A stretch of DNA of 6,195 nt from Clostridia bacterium. GTDB taxonomy: Bacteria; Bacillota_A; Clostridia; Oscillospirales; CAG-272. Positions 1 to 5,433 of the stretch are shown piece by piece. Under the pieces are notes generated by a model that did no database searches, was not told the origin of the DNA, and was given only the letters and a program-made list of their open reading frames with translations. Numbering within the stretch: the stretch's first letter is position 1; each line of letters opens with the position of its first letter. Both the position numbers and the translations under genes were made by a program. Location of the stretch: contig JAFQLN010000121.1 in assembly GCA_017414585.1 (NCBI GenBank), forward strand, positions 1 to 6,195. Direction: 5' to 3'.

Positions 1-1
1 A

Positions 2-562
2 CAGCCCGATTCCGCCGTTCAGCGCCTCATCCGCTATGTCATTTCCATGTTCACCGACACTCCCTATGAAGCCATCCGCCTCGGCTGCGACGGATGCGGC
101 GTCCCCGTATTCGCCGTGCCCGGTCCGGATCTCGCAAAATCCTATCTCCGTATGGCGTGTCCCGAACTCCTCCCCGATCCTTCCATGACCGCCGTCACCG
201 CCCGCATGACCACCCTCATGAACCGCTATCCCCAGCTCATCCGCGGCCGCGATTACATCTGCTCCGTCATGAACTCCTTCCCGAACATCACCGCGAAGGG
301 CGGCGCGTCCGGCGTTTACACCTTCGGTCTGAAAAAAGAACGCCTCGGCGTCATGCTCAAGATCTACGACGGCACGGAAACCTCCTGGCAGCCCGTCATC
401 GCCGAAATCCTCCGTCAGGTCTCCCCCGATATCAACCGCGAACTCATCGAAAAGCTCGAAACCACCGAACTCATCGGCACCACCTGCCGGAACATCCGCA
501 ACATGACCGGCGCCGTTGTCGGCGAAATGACCCCCGTGTTCAAACTTGACAAGCGCCTCTGA
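2..562 (+). CDS. L-asparaginase II family protein, C-terminal part (5' end outside window)
   Basis: The open frame is already open at base 2 and gives 186 residues ending in TGA; the ATG at base 47 is internal, because the upstream residues (HPVQ-like QPDSAVQ, then RLIRYV) continue the family pattern. The family (Pfam Asparaginase_II, PF06089; thermolabile, Rhizobium etli AnsA type) hydrolyses L-asparagine to aspartate and ammonia in the cytoplasm and is usually about 330 residues, so a little over half is visible. The signature DGCGVPVFAVP lies at about bases 89-121; its cysteine probably matches a metal-site cysteine of the R. etli enzyme. A second conserved block, AKGGASGVYTFGL, followed by GVMLKIYDG, is at about 290-370. 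The C-terminal residues are intact. The gene is strongly biased to C-ending codons. No obvious terminator follows it. It is distinct from the EcA/AnsB amidohydrolase families. Family assignment is confident; enzyme activity is inferred. Confidence 0.9.
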   Translation, partial: QPDSAVQRLIRYVISMFTDTPYEAIRLGCDGCGVPVFAVPGPDLAKSYLRMACPELLPDPSMTAVTARMTTLMNRYPQLIRGRDYICSVMNSFPNITAKGGASGVYTFGLKKERLGVMLKIYDGTETSWQPVIAEILRQVSPDINRELIEKLETTELIGTTCRNIRNMTGAVVGEMTPVFKLDKRL

Positions 563-574
563 TTTTGTTACATT

Positions 575-654
575 ATCACACATAAAATGTTCAAATCACA
601 CATGTTAAATCAGAGAAAACTTGTGAAATTTGCAGTTTTTTGTGAGAATTTGCA
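575..654. repeat. Two pairs of short repeats upstream of the methyltransferase promoter (possible operators)
   Basis: ATCACACAT occurs at 575-583 and again at 595-603, 20 bases apart. TTGTGAAATTTGCA at 621-634 is repeated as TTGTGAGAATTTGCA at 640-654, 19 bases apart and differing by one inserted G. The core of the first pair (TCACA at 576 and 596) is the reverse complement of the core of the second pair (TGTGA at 622 and 641). Spacings near two helical turns, and a position just before the -35 box at 663, are what a dimeric or cooperative regulator site could look like. The TCACA-then-TGTGA order is opposite to the classical Crp site, so no regulator is named. Confidence 0.4.
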
Positions 655-662
655 AAAAGCCC

Positions 663-691
663 TTGACAGGCGAAAAAAAATATGATATGAT
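663..691 (+). promoter_or_regulatory. Sigma-A promoter for the methyltransferase gene
   Basis: A perfect -35 TTGACA (663-668) and a -10 TATGAT (686-691) are separated by 17 bases. This is a near-consensus housekeeping promoter, and transcription would start around base 698, leaving a leader of about 127 bases before the ATG at 825. Confidence 0.85.
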
Positions 692-722
692 AAAGTTAGG
701 GAAATTTCAGGTTCAAAAACTC

Positions 723-761
723 TGTATGTCCATCCCCTCGGCTTGCTGAGGAAGACATGCG
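723..761 (+). promoter_or_regulatory. Stem-loop in the methyltransferase mRNA leader
   Basis: An outer stem pairs GTATGTC (724-730) with GACATGC (754-760), and a T-G pair may extend it. An inner stem pairs CCTCGG (736-741) with CTGAGG (746-751) around a CTTG loop. An asymmetric internal loop (731-735 opposite 752-753) separates them. There is no following T-run, so it is not a standard terminator. It lies within the predicted leader and ends about 64 bases before the start codon. I cannot match it to a riboswitch family I know; it could be a small regulatory fold, a transcript-stabilising hairpin or chance. Confidence 0.4.
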
Positions 762-824
762 CGACTATTCTCTCCAATTTTAACAAAAATCAGAAAAAAG
801 CGTAAAGCAGGCGGAGCGTAAATT

Positions 825-1619
825 ATGGATATGTTTGAATATTACGGCTATTTTGCCGAAGAAAATCGTTCGGATCGACTGATCGAAGCAGAAAACCGTG
901 TGATTGATACCCTGTTTGACCGTTATCTTCCGGGCAGCGGCGAACTTCTCGACTCATCTGCAGGCCTCGGACGGAATGCCTTCCGTCTGGCAAATCTCGG
1001 CTACACCGTAACGGCGGGCGATTTCATCGCGGATCACGTGGAAGCCATCCGTGCCAATCCGGAATCCGCAAAACTGAAGGAAACCTACTGTTCCAGCGCA
1101 CATCGTCTTTCCGCGTTCGGAAACGAAAGCTTTGACGTGGTCATTTCGCTCGGTTCCATGTACCATATGCGCACCAAGGCGGAACGTGAAGTTCTGGTAA
1201 AGGAATCCCTGCGCGTTCTCCGTCCGAACGGAATCTTTGCGTTCTCCTATATGTCTCCGATGGCAATGACCTTCGGTCAGTATTTCAACGCCATGCGCAC
1301 CTACAAAACGCAGGACCGCATGAAAGCGTACCGCAAGCTGGCAAATGTGGAAAAAAGCCACGTCTGTGATATGTTCCACGGCATGTCTCTCGAAGAGATG
1401 ACGGACATTTCCCGCGAATACGGTCTGAAGATCCTGACCGTTGCATCTACGTACGGTCTTCTGTACGACATGGCAGACGAAATCGCAGCAATGTCCGAAG
1501 AAGAATACGAAGCATTCGTAAAATGTCAGATCAACTGCTGCGAAGACCCGGTCGTTGCCCGCTACTGTATGCGCGGTCTGTTCATCGCACAGAAGAAGGA
1601 ACTCGATCTGTTCGACTGA
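825..1619 (+). CDS. Class I SAM-dependent methyltransferase
   Basis: This 264-residue soluble protein has the Rossmann methyltransferase fold (Methyltransf_11/25-like) and would transfer a methyl group from S-adenosylmethionine to an unidentified acceptor in the cytoplasm. Motif I is LLDSSAGLGRNAF at residues 41-53, motif II ends in the acidic D66 (VTAGD), FDVVISLGSMYHM at 103-115 is the motif IV region, and LRVLRPNG at 129-136 is the typical post-motif III turn. Motif I is unusual: the standard DxGxGxG reads DSSAGLG, similar to the D-x-x-A-G-x-G variants of some clostridial homologues. The C-terminal 100 residues, a likely substrate-recognition part with two close cysteines (NCCED), match nothing I recognise. 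The start at 825 is preceded by a weak AGGCGG site; an alternative ATG lies two codons in. The gene is transcribed alone, from a strong promoter to a strong terminator. Confidence 0.88.
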   Translation: MDMFEYYGYFAEENRSDRLIEAENRVIDTLFDRYLPGSGELLDSSAGLGRNAFRLANLGYTVTAGDFIADHVEAIRANPESAKLKETYCSSAHRLSAFGNESFDVVISLGSMYHMRTKAEREVLVKESLRVLRPNGIFAFSYMSPMAMTFGQYFNAMRTYKTQDRMKAYRKLANVEKSHVCDMFHGMSLEEMTDISREYGLKILTVASTYGLLYDMADEIAAMSEEEYEAFVKCQINCCEDPVVARYCMRGLFIAQKKELDLFD

Positions 1620-1650
1620 CATCCGTCTGTAAAACCGCATAAAGATACCG

Positions 1651-1685
1651 CGAGGGTGCTTTTTCGAAAGTACCCTTGTTTTTTT
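1651..1685 (+). terminator. Factor-independent terminator after the methyltransferase gene
   Basis: A 12-pair stem (1651-1662 with 1667-1678, containing G-T wobbles) closes a TTCG tetraloop and is followed at once by seven T residues (1679-1685). The stem starts 32 bases after the TGA stop of the methyltransferase gene. Confidence 0.9.
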
Positions 1686-1704
1686 GCGGCAAACGCGATA
1701 TAAT
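1676..1704 (+). promoter_or_regulatory. Sigma-A promoter for the YgjV-like gene, overlapping the upstream terminator
   Basis: A perfect -10 TATAAT at 1699-1704 lies 17 bases after TTGTTT (1676-1681), a 4-of-6 match to the -35 consensus. This -35 sits in the 3' arm and T-run of the preceding terminator. Transcription would start near 1711, about 30 bases before the chosen start codon. Confidence 0.7.
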
Positions 1705-1740
1705 GTAAGCACAGAAAATTCAATCAGACAGGATATGCTT

Positions 1741-2280
1741 ATGAACATTCTTTTGGCGGCTGCCGACGCATCCGCGTTCTGGAATCTCGTCGCGCAGATC
1801 ACCGGGATCGCCGGAACCGCGATGTGCTTTTTCATGTTCGTCGCGCGGAAGCGCGGGACGATCCTTCTCGGCAAATTCACCTGCGACGTTCTCTGGACAC
1901 TGCATTACGGACTCATCGGCGCGTATTCCGGCGCGGCGCTGAACGTCCTCGCCATGGGACGCGAAACAGTCTTCTACAACAAGGACAAAAAATGGGCGTC
2001 CTCCCGCCTGTGGCTGTACCTGTTCGTCGCGTTCACAATCGGCTCCAGCCTGCTGACGTGGGAAGGTCCGCTCAGTCTCCTGCCGATGACCGGCTCGTGC
2101 TGCGCGGTCGTCAGTTTCTGGTGTACCAAACCTCTGCACATCCGCCTTCTCGCCATCCCCGCCCAGCTCCTCTGGCTGATCTACGGTATCCTCCATATGT
2201 CCCTCCCGAGCATCACCTCCAACATCATCGCCCTCACCGCCATCGGCATCGGTCTGTACAGGGATATTAAGAAGAAATGA
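1741..2280 (+). CDS. YgjV-family inner membrane protein
   Basis: This 179-residue hydrophobic protein resembles the YgjV family (Pfam Imp-YgjV, PF10688), bacterial inner membrane proteins of unknown function. About six membrane segments can be seen, roughly at residues 12-35, 40-60, 90-106, 111-128, 134-152 and 157-172. Family-like features are the loop ARKRGTILLGK followed by DVLWTLHYGLIGAYSGAALN, and RETVFY before KKWA. A lysine-rich cytoplasmic tail (RDIKKK) ends it. The start at 1741 was chosen because AGGA (1730-1733) is seven bases upstream; the ATG at 1735 lies too close to that site, and a frame-open TTG at 1684 precedes the -10 box and so would not be in the transcript. It has its own promoter and appears monocistronic. 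No substrate or partner can be inferred. Confidence 0.8.
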   Translation: MNILLAAADASAFWNLVAQITGIAGTAMCFFMFVARKRGTILLGKFTCDVLWTLHYGLIGAYSGAALNVLAMGRETVFYNKDKKWASSRLWLYLFVAFTIGSSLLTWEGPLSLLPMTGSCCAVVSFWCTKPLHIRLLAIPAQLLWLIYGILHMSLPSITSNIIALTAIGIGLYRDIKKK

Positions 2281-2285
2281 GGTTC

Positions 2286-2322
2286 TTTGGGGGAAACTTT
2301 TTCGGGAAAAAGTTTTCCCAAA
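2286..2322 (+). terminator. Long imperfect hairpin after the YgjV-like gene, probable terminator-type repeat
   Basis: Starting six bases after the TGA stop, TTTGGG (2286-2291) can pair with CCCAAA (2317-2322), AAA (2294-2296) with TTT (2314-2316), and CTTTTT (2297-2302) with AAAAAG (2307-2312), giving about 15 pairs around a CGGG loop. The bulges are GG at 2292-2293 and T at 2313. The stem is followed by ACCCCTTTC rather than a clean T-run, so termination would be weaker than at 1651-1685. The sequence resembles the hairpin at 5945-5980 and the type of repeated terminator-like element seen between clostridial genes. Confidence 0.55.
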
Positions 2323-2396
2323 ACCCCTTTCAAAAAGCTTCAGACAAATGGACTGACATAGTACAGTGCAAATTTACAGAAAGAAGGATATAGTTT

Positions 2397-3689
2397 ATGC
2401 GTATAGAGTTATGCAAGAACGAACTGAACGAACGGATCGAGCTGAATTATCACCGGCTTGCGGACGACGCGTACTATCAGATCGGCGATGTTTTCTCGCC
2501 GGCAGGATACGGCTGGATGGGCGACAAGGAGGGACGCGCCCTGCTGGCGTTTGTTTCCCACTACAAAATGTCCGGACGTTCGATCCCCTGCATGGAGCAG
2601 ATGCTCGAAAAAATGCCGTCGATGGTGAACGGACAGAACTATCTCGGCAAATGCGGGGACGGAATGATCCGTGAAGAACAGCTGTCCGGGCATTCGTGGC
2701 TGCTGCGCGGTCTCTGCGAACACTACGAACAGTTCGGCGACGCGTATTCGCTCACGCTGATCCGGGACATCACAAACAATCTGTACCTCCCGCTCAAGGG
2801 AGAATTCGCCGTTTATCCCGTGGACCGGGAAATCCGGGAAATCGGCGGCGTCAGCGGATCGGAAGCGGGCGTCTGCGGAAAGTGGCTCCTTTCCACCGAC
2901 ACCTGCGCGGCGTTCATGTCGATCGACGGGCTGTCCCATGCGTACAAAATCCTCCGCGATCCCGCGCTGAAGGAACTGCTCGACGAAATGATCACGTTCT
3001 ACTCCGCCCTTGACAAGCGCGCGATGAAGGCCCAGACCCACTGCACGCTGACCGCGGGCCGCGCGATGATGCGGATGTACGGCGTGACCGGCGAAGCATG
3101 GTACCGGACGTGCGCGGAATCCATCTGGGATCTCTATGTAAACGGCGGCGGCATGACGTACACCTATCAGAATCTGAACTGGTGGGGACGCCCGGACACA
3201 TGGACGGAACCGTGCGCGGTCATCGACTCGCTGATGCTCTCTCTCGAGCTGTTCAAAGCGACGTGCCGACCGGAATACCGGACGACCGCGGCGCGCATCT
3301 GGCACAACGGTTTCGCAACACTCCAGCGTGCAAACGGCGGCGCGGGGACGGATACGGTCATCACGGCGGAAAGTCCGTGGGACGATCTCGCATCCGATAT
3401 GTACGAAGCGCCGTTCTGCTGCACGATGCGTCTGGCGGAAGGACTGTGGTACATCCGCGAAAACAGCGATCTGCTGTGGGCGGAGACGACCGGGACAGTC
3501 ACGAAGCAGGCAAACGGCGTCTATGCGGACGGGGATATCCTGTACGCGGAAGTGACGGGCGGCGCGGAAGCGTATGCCGACACGGAAGCGGCAGACGTGG
3601 ACGGACACAGACTCACGCCGATCGTGAAGTATTACCGCGTGCCGAAGGATATCATGGAAGCAAGCAAGCAGAAAATTATTTTCAATTAA
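2397..3689 (+). CDS. GH127-like (beta-L-arabinofuranosidase fold) protein, single catalytic domain, atypical active site
   Basis: This 430-residue protein resembles the (alpha/alpha)6-barrel of glycoside hydrolase family 127 (formerly DUF1680), whose known members remove L-arabinofuranose from glycans. GSGHSWLLRGL-type sequence (SGHSW, H99), YEQFGD and the AGRAMMRMYGVTGE helix (219-229) follow the barrel pattern. The family's zinc/cysteine site is recognisable: E271-P-C273 matches the E-x-C pair and C341-C342 the adjacent cysteines of Bifidobacterium HypBA1, where the first of the pair is the nucleophile. The glutamate that acts as acid/base 16 residues before the E of E-x-C in HypBA1 is not there (Y255 by count), and a G-H position reads G-R (R222). 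At 430 residues it lacks most of the C-terminal beta domains of 600-residue homologues. There is no signal peptide, so it is cytoplasmic. AGAAGGA at 2382-2388 supports the start. It may cleave an unusual substrate or be non-hydrolytic. First gene of a likely three-gene unit. Confidence 0.75.
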   Translation: MRIELCKNELNERIELNYHRLADDAYYQIGDVFSPAGYGWMGDKEGRALLAFVSHYKMSGRSIPCMEQMLEKMPSMVNGQNYLGKCGDGMIREEQLSGHSWLLRGLCEHYEQFGDAYSLTLIRDITNNLYLPLKGEFAVYPVDREIREIGGVSGSEAGVCGKWLLSTDTCAAFMSIDGLSHAYKILRDPALKELLDEMITFYSALDKRAMKAQTHCTLTAGRAMMRMYGVTGEAWYRTCAESIWDLYVNGGGMTYTYQNLNWWGRPDTWTEPCAVIDSLMLSLELFKATCRPEYRTTAARIWHNGFATLQRANGGAGTDTVITAESPWDDLASDMYEAPFCCTMRLAEGLWYIRENSDLLWAETTGTVTKQANGVYADGDILYAEVTGGAEAYADTEAADVDGHRLTPIVKYYRVPKDIMEASKQKIIFN

Positions 3690-3713
3690 ACCATCCATAC
3701 ATTCCATTCTTTA

Positions 3714-3724
3714 TTTTTTCACAG
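3714..3724 (+). repeat. Shared U-rich leader motif, copy before the metallopeptidase gene
   Basis: TTTTTTCACAG here recurs exactly at 4620-4630, each time directly upstream of the ribosome binding site of the next gene (here AGGAAA at 3723-3728). A related TTTACAGAAAGAAGG precedes the GH127-like gene at 2373-2387. It may aid ribosome loading within a polycistronic message; chance similarity in AT-rich spacers remains possible. Confidence 0.35.
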
Positions 3725-3734
3725 GAAACTCACC

Positions 3735-4580
3735 ATGCAGAATATTCACCACCGCATTCCGATCGCCGAAAAAGGAATTTCGCCGGAACTCTTTGACGCC
3801 GTTCCGGGAGATTTCGTCACCACAAGGCTTACCACCAAAGAAATAAAGCAGGTCGGTACCGTAAACGGCGTCGAATACAAACTCACCATCCGCCTGACCA
3901 GATGGACAGGCAGAACCACCCCCGCACAGATCGTCGTTCTTTCCGGACTGTTCTGGGAAAATTATCCCAGAATGTACGAACGTTTCGGTGCGGCAGGCGA
4001 AAGTCCCACACAGATTACTCTTGATATTGAAAACAAAGGCTACGGCATCGCATGGAACGCAGGAAATCTCGTTCATCTGCATGACGGCTGGCTGGAACAG
4101 TATCCCGAAGACTACGACTGCATCACGCATGAACTGGCACACGCCATCCAGAACGGCTGGAACGGCGAAACGCTGGAATACGAAGACTACATCGAACGCT
4201 TTGCGGATGCCTGCCGTTTCCTGTATGCCTTCCGAAACGGCGAATACAACGACAGGAACTGGGAGATGCAGACCATCGACGGAGAACCCACCAGAGAAGA
4301 TTCCGTTCGTTTCCTCGTCTGGTTTGACTACTTCTACTCCACCGAGGACAACGACCTTCTGCTCAACTACTTCCGGGTATGTCACGACGAAATATATCCC
4401 ACAGCAGACTGGAAGGAAGCATGGGCGGATATTTTCAGAGGTTCTGCGCTCGAAGGGCGTGACATTGACGATATCTACGCCGAATACGCCGCAAGTGAGT
4501 TCGCGGTCCTCCCGACCGACACCGGGAACGGTCCTTCCCCTCTTCTTTCGAAATACGACGTCCGCCGCCATACAAAATAA
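3735..4580 (+). CDS. Basic secretory protein (BSP)-like zinc metallopeptidase
   Basis: This 281-residue protein carries a gluzincin-type zinc motif, H132-E-L-A-H136 (THELAHAIQ), followed after 17 residues by E154 in YIERFADACRF. The latter parallels the I-E-G-x-A-D-Y-x-R block of plant basic secretory proteins (Pfam BSP, PF04450), and the strand segment YGIAWNAGNLVHLH (103-116) parallels their core before the helix. H132 and H136 with E154 would bind zinc, and E133 would activate water. Known relatives are mostly exported, yet no signal peptide or membrane segment is seen here, which implies a cytoplasmic role or a non-classical route. The C-terminal half (ADIFRGSALE and onward) has no family I recognise. 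The start is supported by AGGAAA (3723-3728). The gene begins 45 bases after the GH127-like gene with no terminator between, so they are probably co-transcribed. Codon use is less GC-rich than in that neighbour. Substrate unknown. Confidence 0.72.
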   Translation: MQNIHHRIPIAEKGISPELFDAVPGDFVTTRLTTKEIKQVGTVNGVEYKLTIRLTRWTGRTTPAQIVVLSGLFWENYPRMYERFGAAGESPTQITLDIENKGYGIAWNAGNLVHLHDGWLEQYPEDYDCITHELAHAIQNGWNGETLEYEDYIERFADACRFLYAFRNGEYNDRNWEMQTIDGEPTREDSVRFLVWFDYFYSTEDNDLLLNYFRVCHDEIYPTADWKEAWADIFRGSALEGRDIDDIYAEYAASEFAVLPTDTGNGPSPLLSKYDVRRHTK

Positions 4581-4619
4581 GCCAAACATCCGAAGGTACT
4601 GCCGCATACACAAAAATAT

Positions 4620-4630
4620 TTTTTTCACAG
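4620..4630 (+). repeat. Shared U-rich leader motif, copy before the phosphodiesterase gene
   Basis: Second exact copy of TTTTTTCACAG, here followed by AAACGAGG and then the GAGGTG ribosome binding site (4635-4640) of the next gene. It sits at a similar distance from the start codon as the 3714 copy. Confidence 0.35.
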
Positions 4631-4647
4631 AAACGAGGTGCCCGGCT

Positions 4648-5373
4648 ATGATTTTCCGCTCCCACAGAGGCGGCGTGTACTACACGCCCGAAAACACCAT
4701 GCCCGCCTTCCGCGCCGCACTGGACAGCAAGTTTGAGCAGATCGAAACCGACCCGCAGTACACAAAAGACGGCGTCATTGTCCTGATGCACGATTCCACC
4801 ATCAACCGTACCTGCCGCCATAAGGACGGAAACGTCATCGAACAGCCGCTCCGCGTCCGTGACATGACGTATGCCGAGCTGCTGAACTACGACGCAGGGA
4901 TCCACAAAGGGTCTCAGTTCAAAGGTACCCCCGTGCCGACGCTCGAAGAACTGCTGCAGCTGCTCGACGGCACGGACGTCCTGCTGGATCTTGACAAAAA
5001 AATCACCACGGCGGAGCTGGATCCCCTGCTCAGCCTCGTAAAAAAGTATGACGTAACCGTTGAGTTTTCCTGCGCCGACACCGCACGCATCCAAAAGATC
5101 CTCTCCGTCCTTCCCGACGCGCGGATCAATTACGACGGAAAGAATACCGAGGAGGATCTGCGGGAAATCGCGGCGCTCGTGCCGCGGGAGCAGCTTACGG
5201 TCTGGGTCTATCTTGACAAGCCCAATTTTGCCTGGCTAACGGACCGCGACAAAGCGTCGCCCGAGGTTTGCGCGCGTGTCCGGAAGTACGCCATGCTCGG
5301 AATTGCCAACGTGACCTTCCCCGAAGATGTCCGCGAGGCAATGCTGTTTGGTGCGGATATCATTGAGGTGTAA
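4648..5373 (+). CDS. Glycerophosphodiester phosphodiesterase (GDPD) family protein
   Basis: This 241-residue protein matches the cytoplasmic GDPD TIM-barrel in length and motifs. The family hydrolyses glycerophosphodiesters, made from phospholipids, to sn-glycerol 3-phosphate and an alcohol, using a divalent metal. The N terminus has SHRGG (H6, R7) and PENT (14-17); E33-T-D35 are metal ligands, H48-D49 the second catalytic pair, and DAG (82-84) with PTLEE (97-101) are typical mid-barrel markers. The E-x-K strand of the family reads LLDLDKK (112-118), with Asp in place of Glu and the Lys shifted. The end, GADIIEV, lacks the TD-P motif of most members. GAGGTG (4635-4640) sets the start at 4648; an in-frame upstream stretch overlaps the metallopeptidase gene in another frame and is not used. 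It is the last gene of the presumed three-gene unit, 67 bases after the second, and ends at a bidirectional terminator. No signal peptide. Confidence 0.85.
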   Translation: MIFRSHRGGVYYTPENTMPAFRAALDSKFEQIETDPQYTKDGVIVLMHDSTINRTCRHKDGNVIEQPLRVRDMTYAELLNYDAGIHKGSQFKGTPVPTLEELLQLLDGTDVLLDLDKKITTAELDPLLSLVKKYDVTVEFSCADTARIQKILSVLPDARINYDGKNTEEDLREIAALVPREQLTVWVYLDKPNFAWLTDRDKASPEVCARVRKYAMLGIANVTFPEDVREAMLFGADIIEV

Positions 5374-5381
5374 GAGAATAA

Positions 5382-5433
5382 AAAAATTGGACACATCATA
5401 AGGATTGTTCCGGAATGATGTGTCCGATTTTTT
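5382..5433. terminator. Bidirectional terminator between converging genes
   Basis: GGACACATCAT (5389-5399) pairs perfectly with ATGATGTGTCC (5415-5425), and A-T pairs extend the stem outward. An A-run on the left (5381-5386) and a T-run on the right (5428-5433) give a U-tract on both strands. It begins nine bases after the phosphodiesterase stop and overlaps the stop codon of the minus-strand gene by two bases. Confidence 0.9.

Noticed and set aside
563..662. Crp/Fnr-type site in the spacer after the asparaginase gene
   Set aside because: The half-sites are in the order TCACA then TGTGA and too far apart for the standard TGTGA-N6-TCACA arrangement; only the repeats themselves are reported.
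1684..1740. TTG start at 1684 for the YgjV-like gene
   Set aside because: It would start upstream of the -10 box, so it would not be in the predicted transcript. The ATG at 1741 has a well-placed AGGA.
954..1880. 308-codon minus-strand frame across the methyltransferase and YgjV-like genes
   Set aside because: It crosses a terminator and a promoter used on the other strand, has no ribosome binding site or family motif, and is composed like a shadow frame.
2353..2380. Possible promoter CTGACA / TACAGA before the GH127-like gene
   Set aside because: The -10 matches only 3 of 6 bases with a 16-base spacer. A promoter is expected here, but this one is too weak to list.
2409..3707. 432-codon open frame on the minus strand covering the GH127-like gene
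   Set aside because: It is exactly antisense to a gene with recognisable domain motifs. Its composition is rich in Arg, His and Val with no known motif, as expected from reading GC-rich codons backwards.
3711..4628. 305-codon minus-strand frame opposite the metallopeptidase gene
   Set aside because: Antisense to a gene with a clear HELAH motif; no domain or ribosome binding site found. The long opposite frame follows from codon bias.
3988..4647. In-frame upstream extension of the phosphodiesterase frame
   Set aside because: It overlaps the metallopeptidase gene in another frame and reads as low-complexity Thr/Arg/Ser sequence. The GDPD fold begins at the ATG at 4648, which has a good ribosome binding site.
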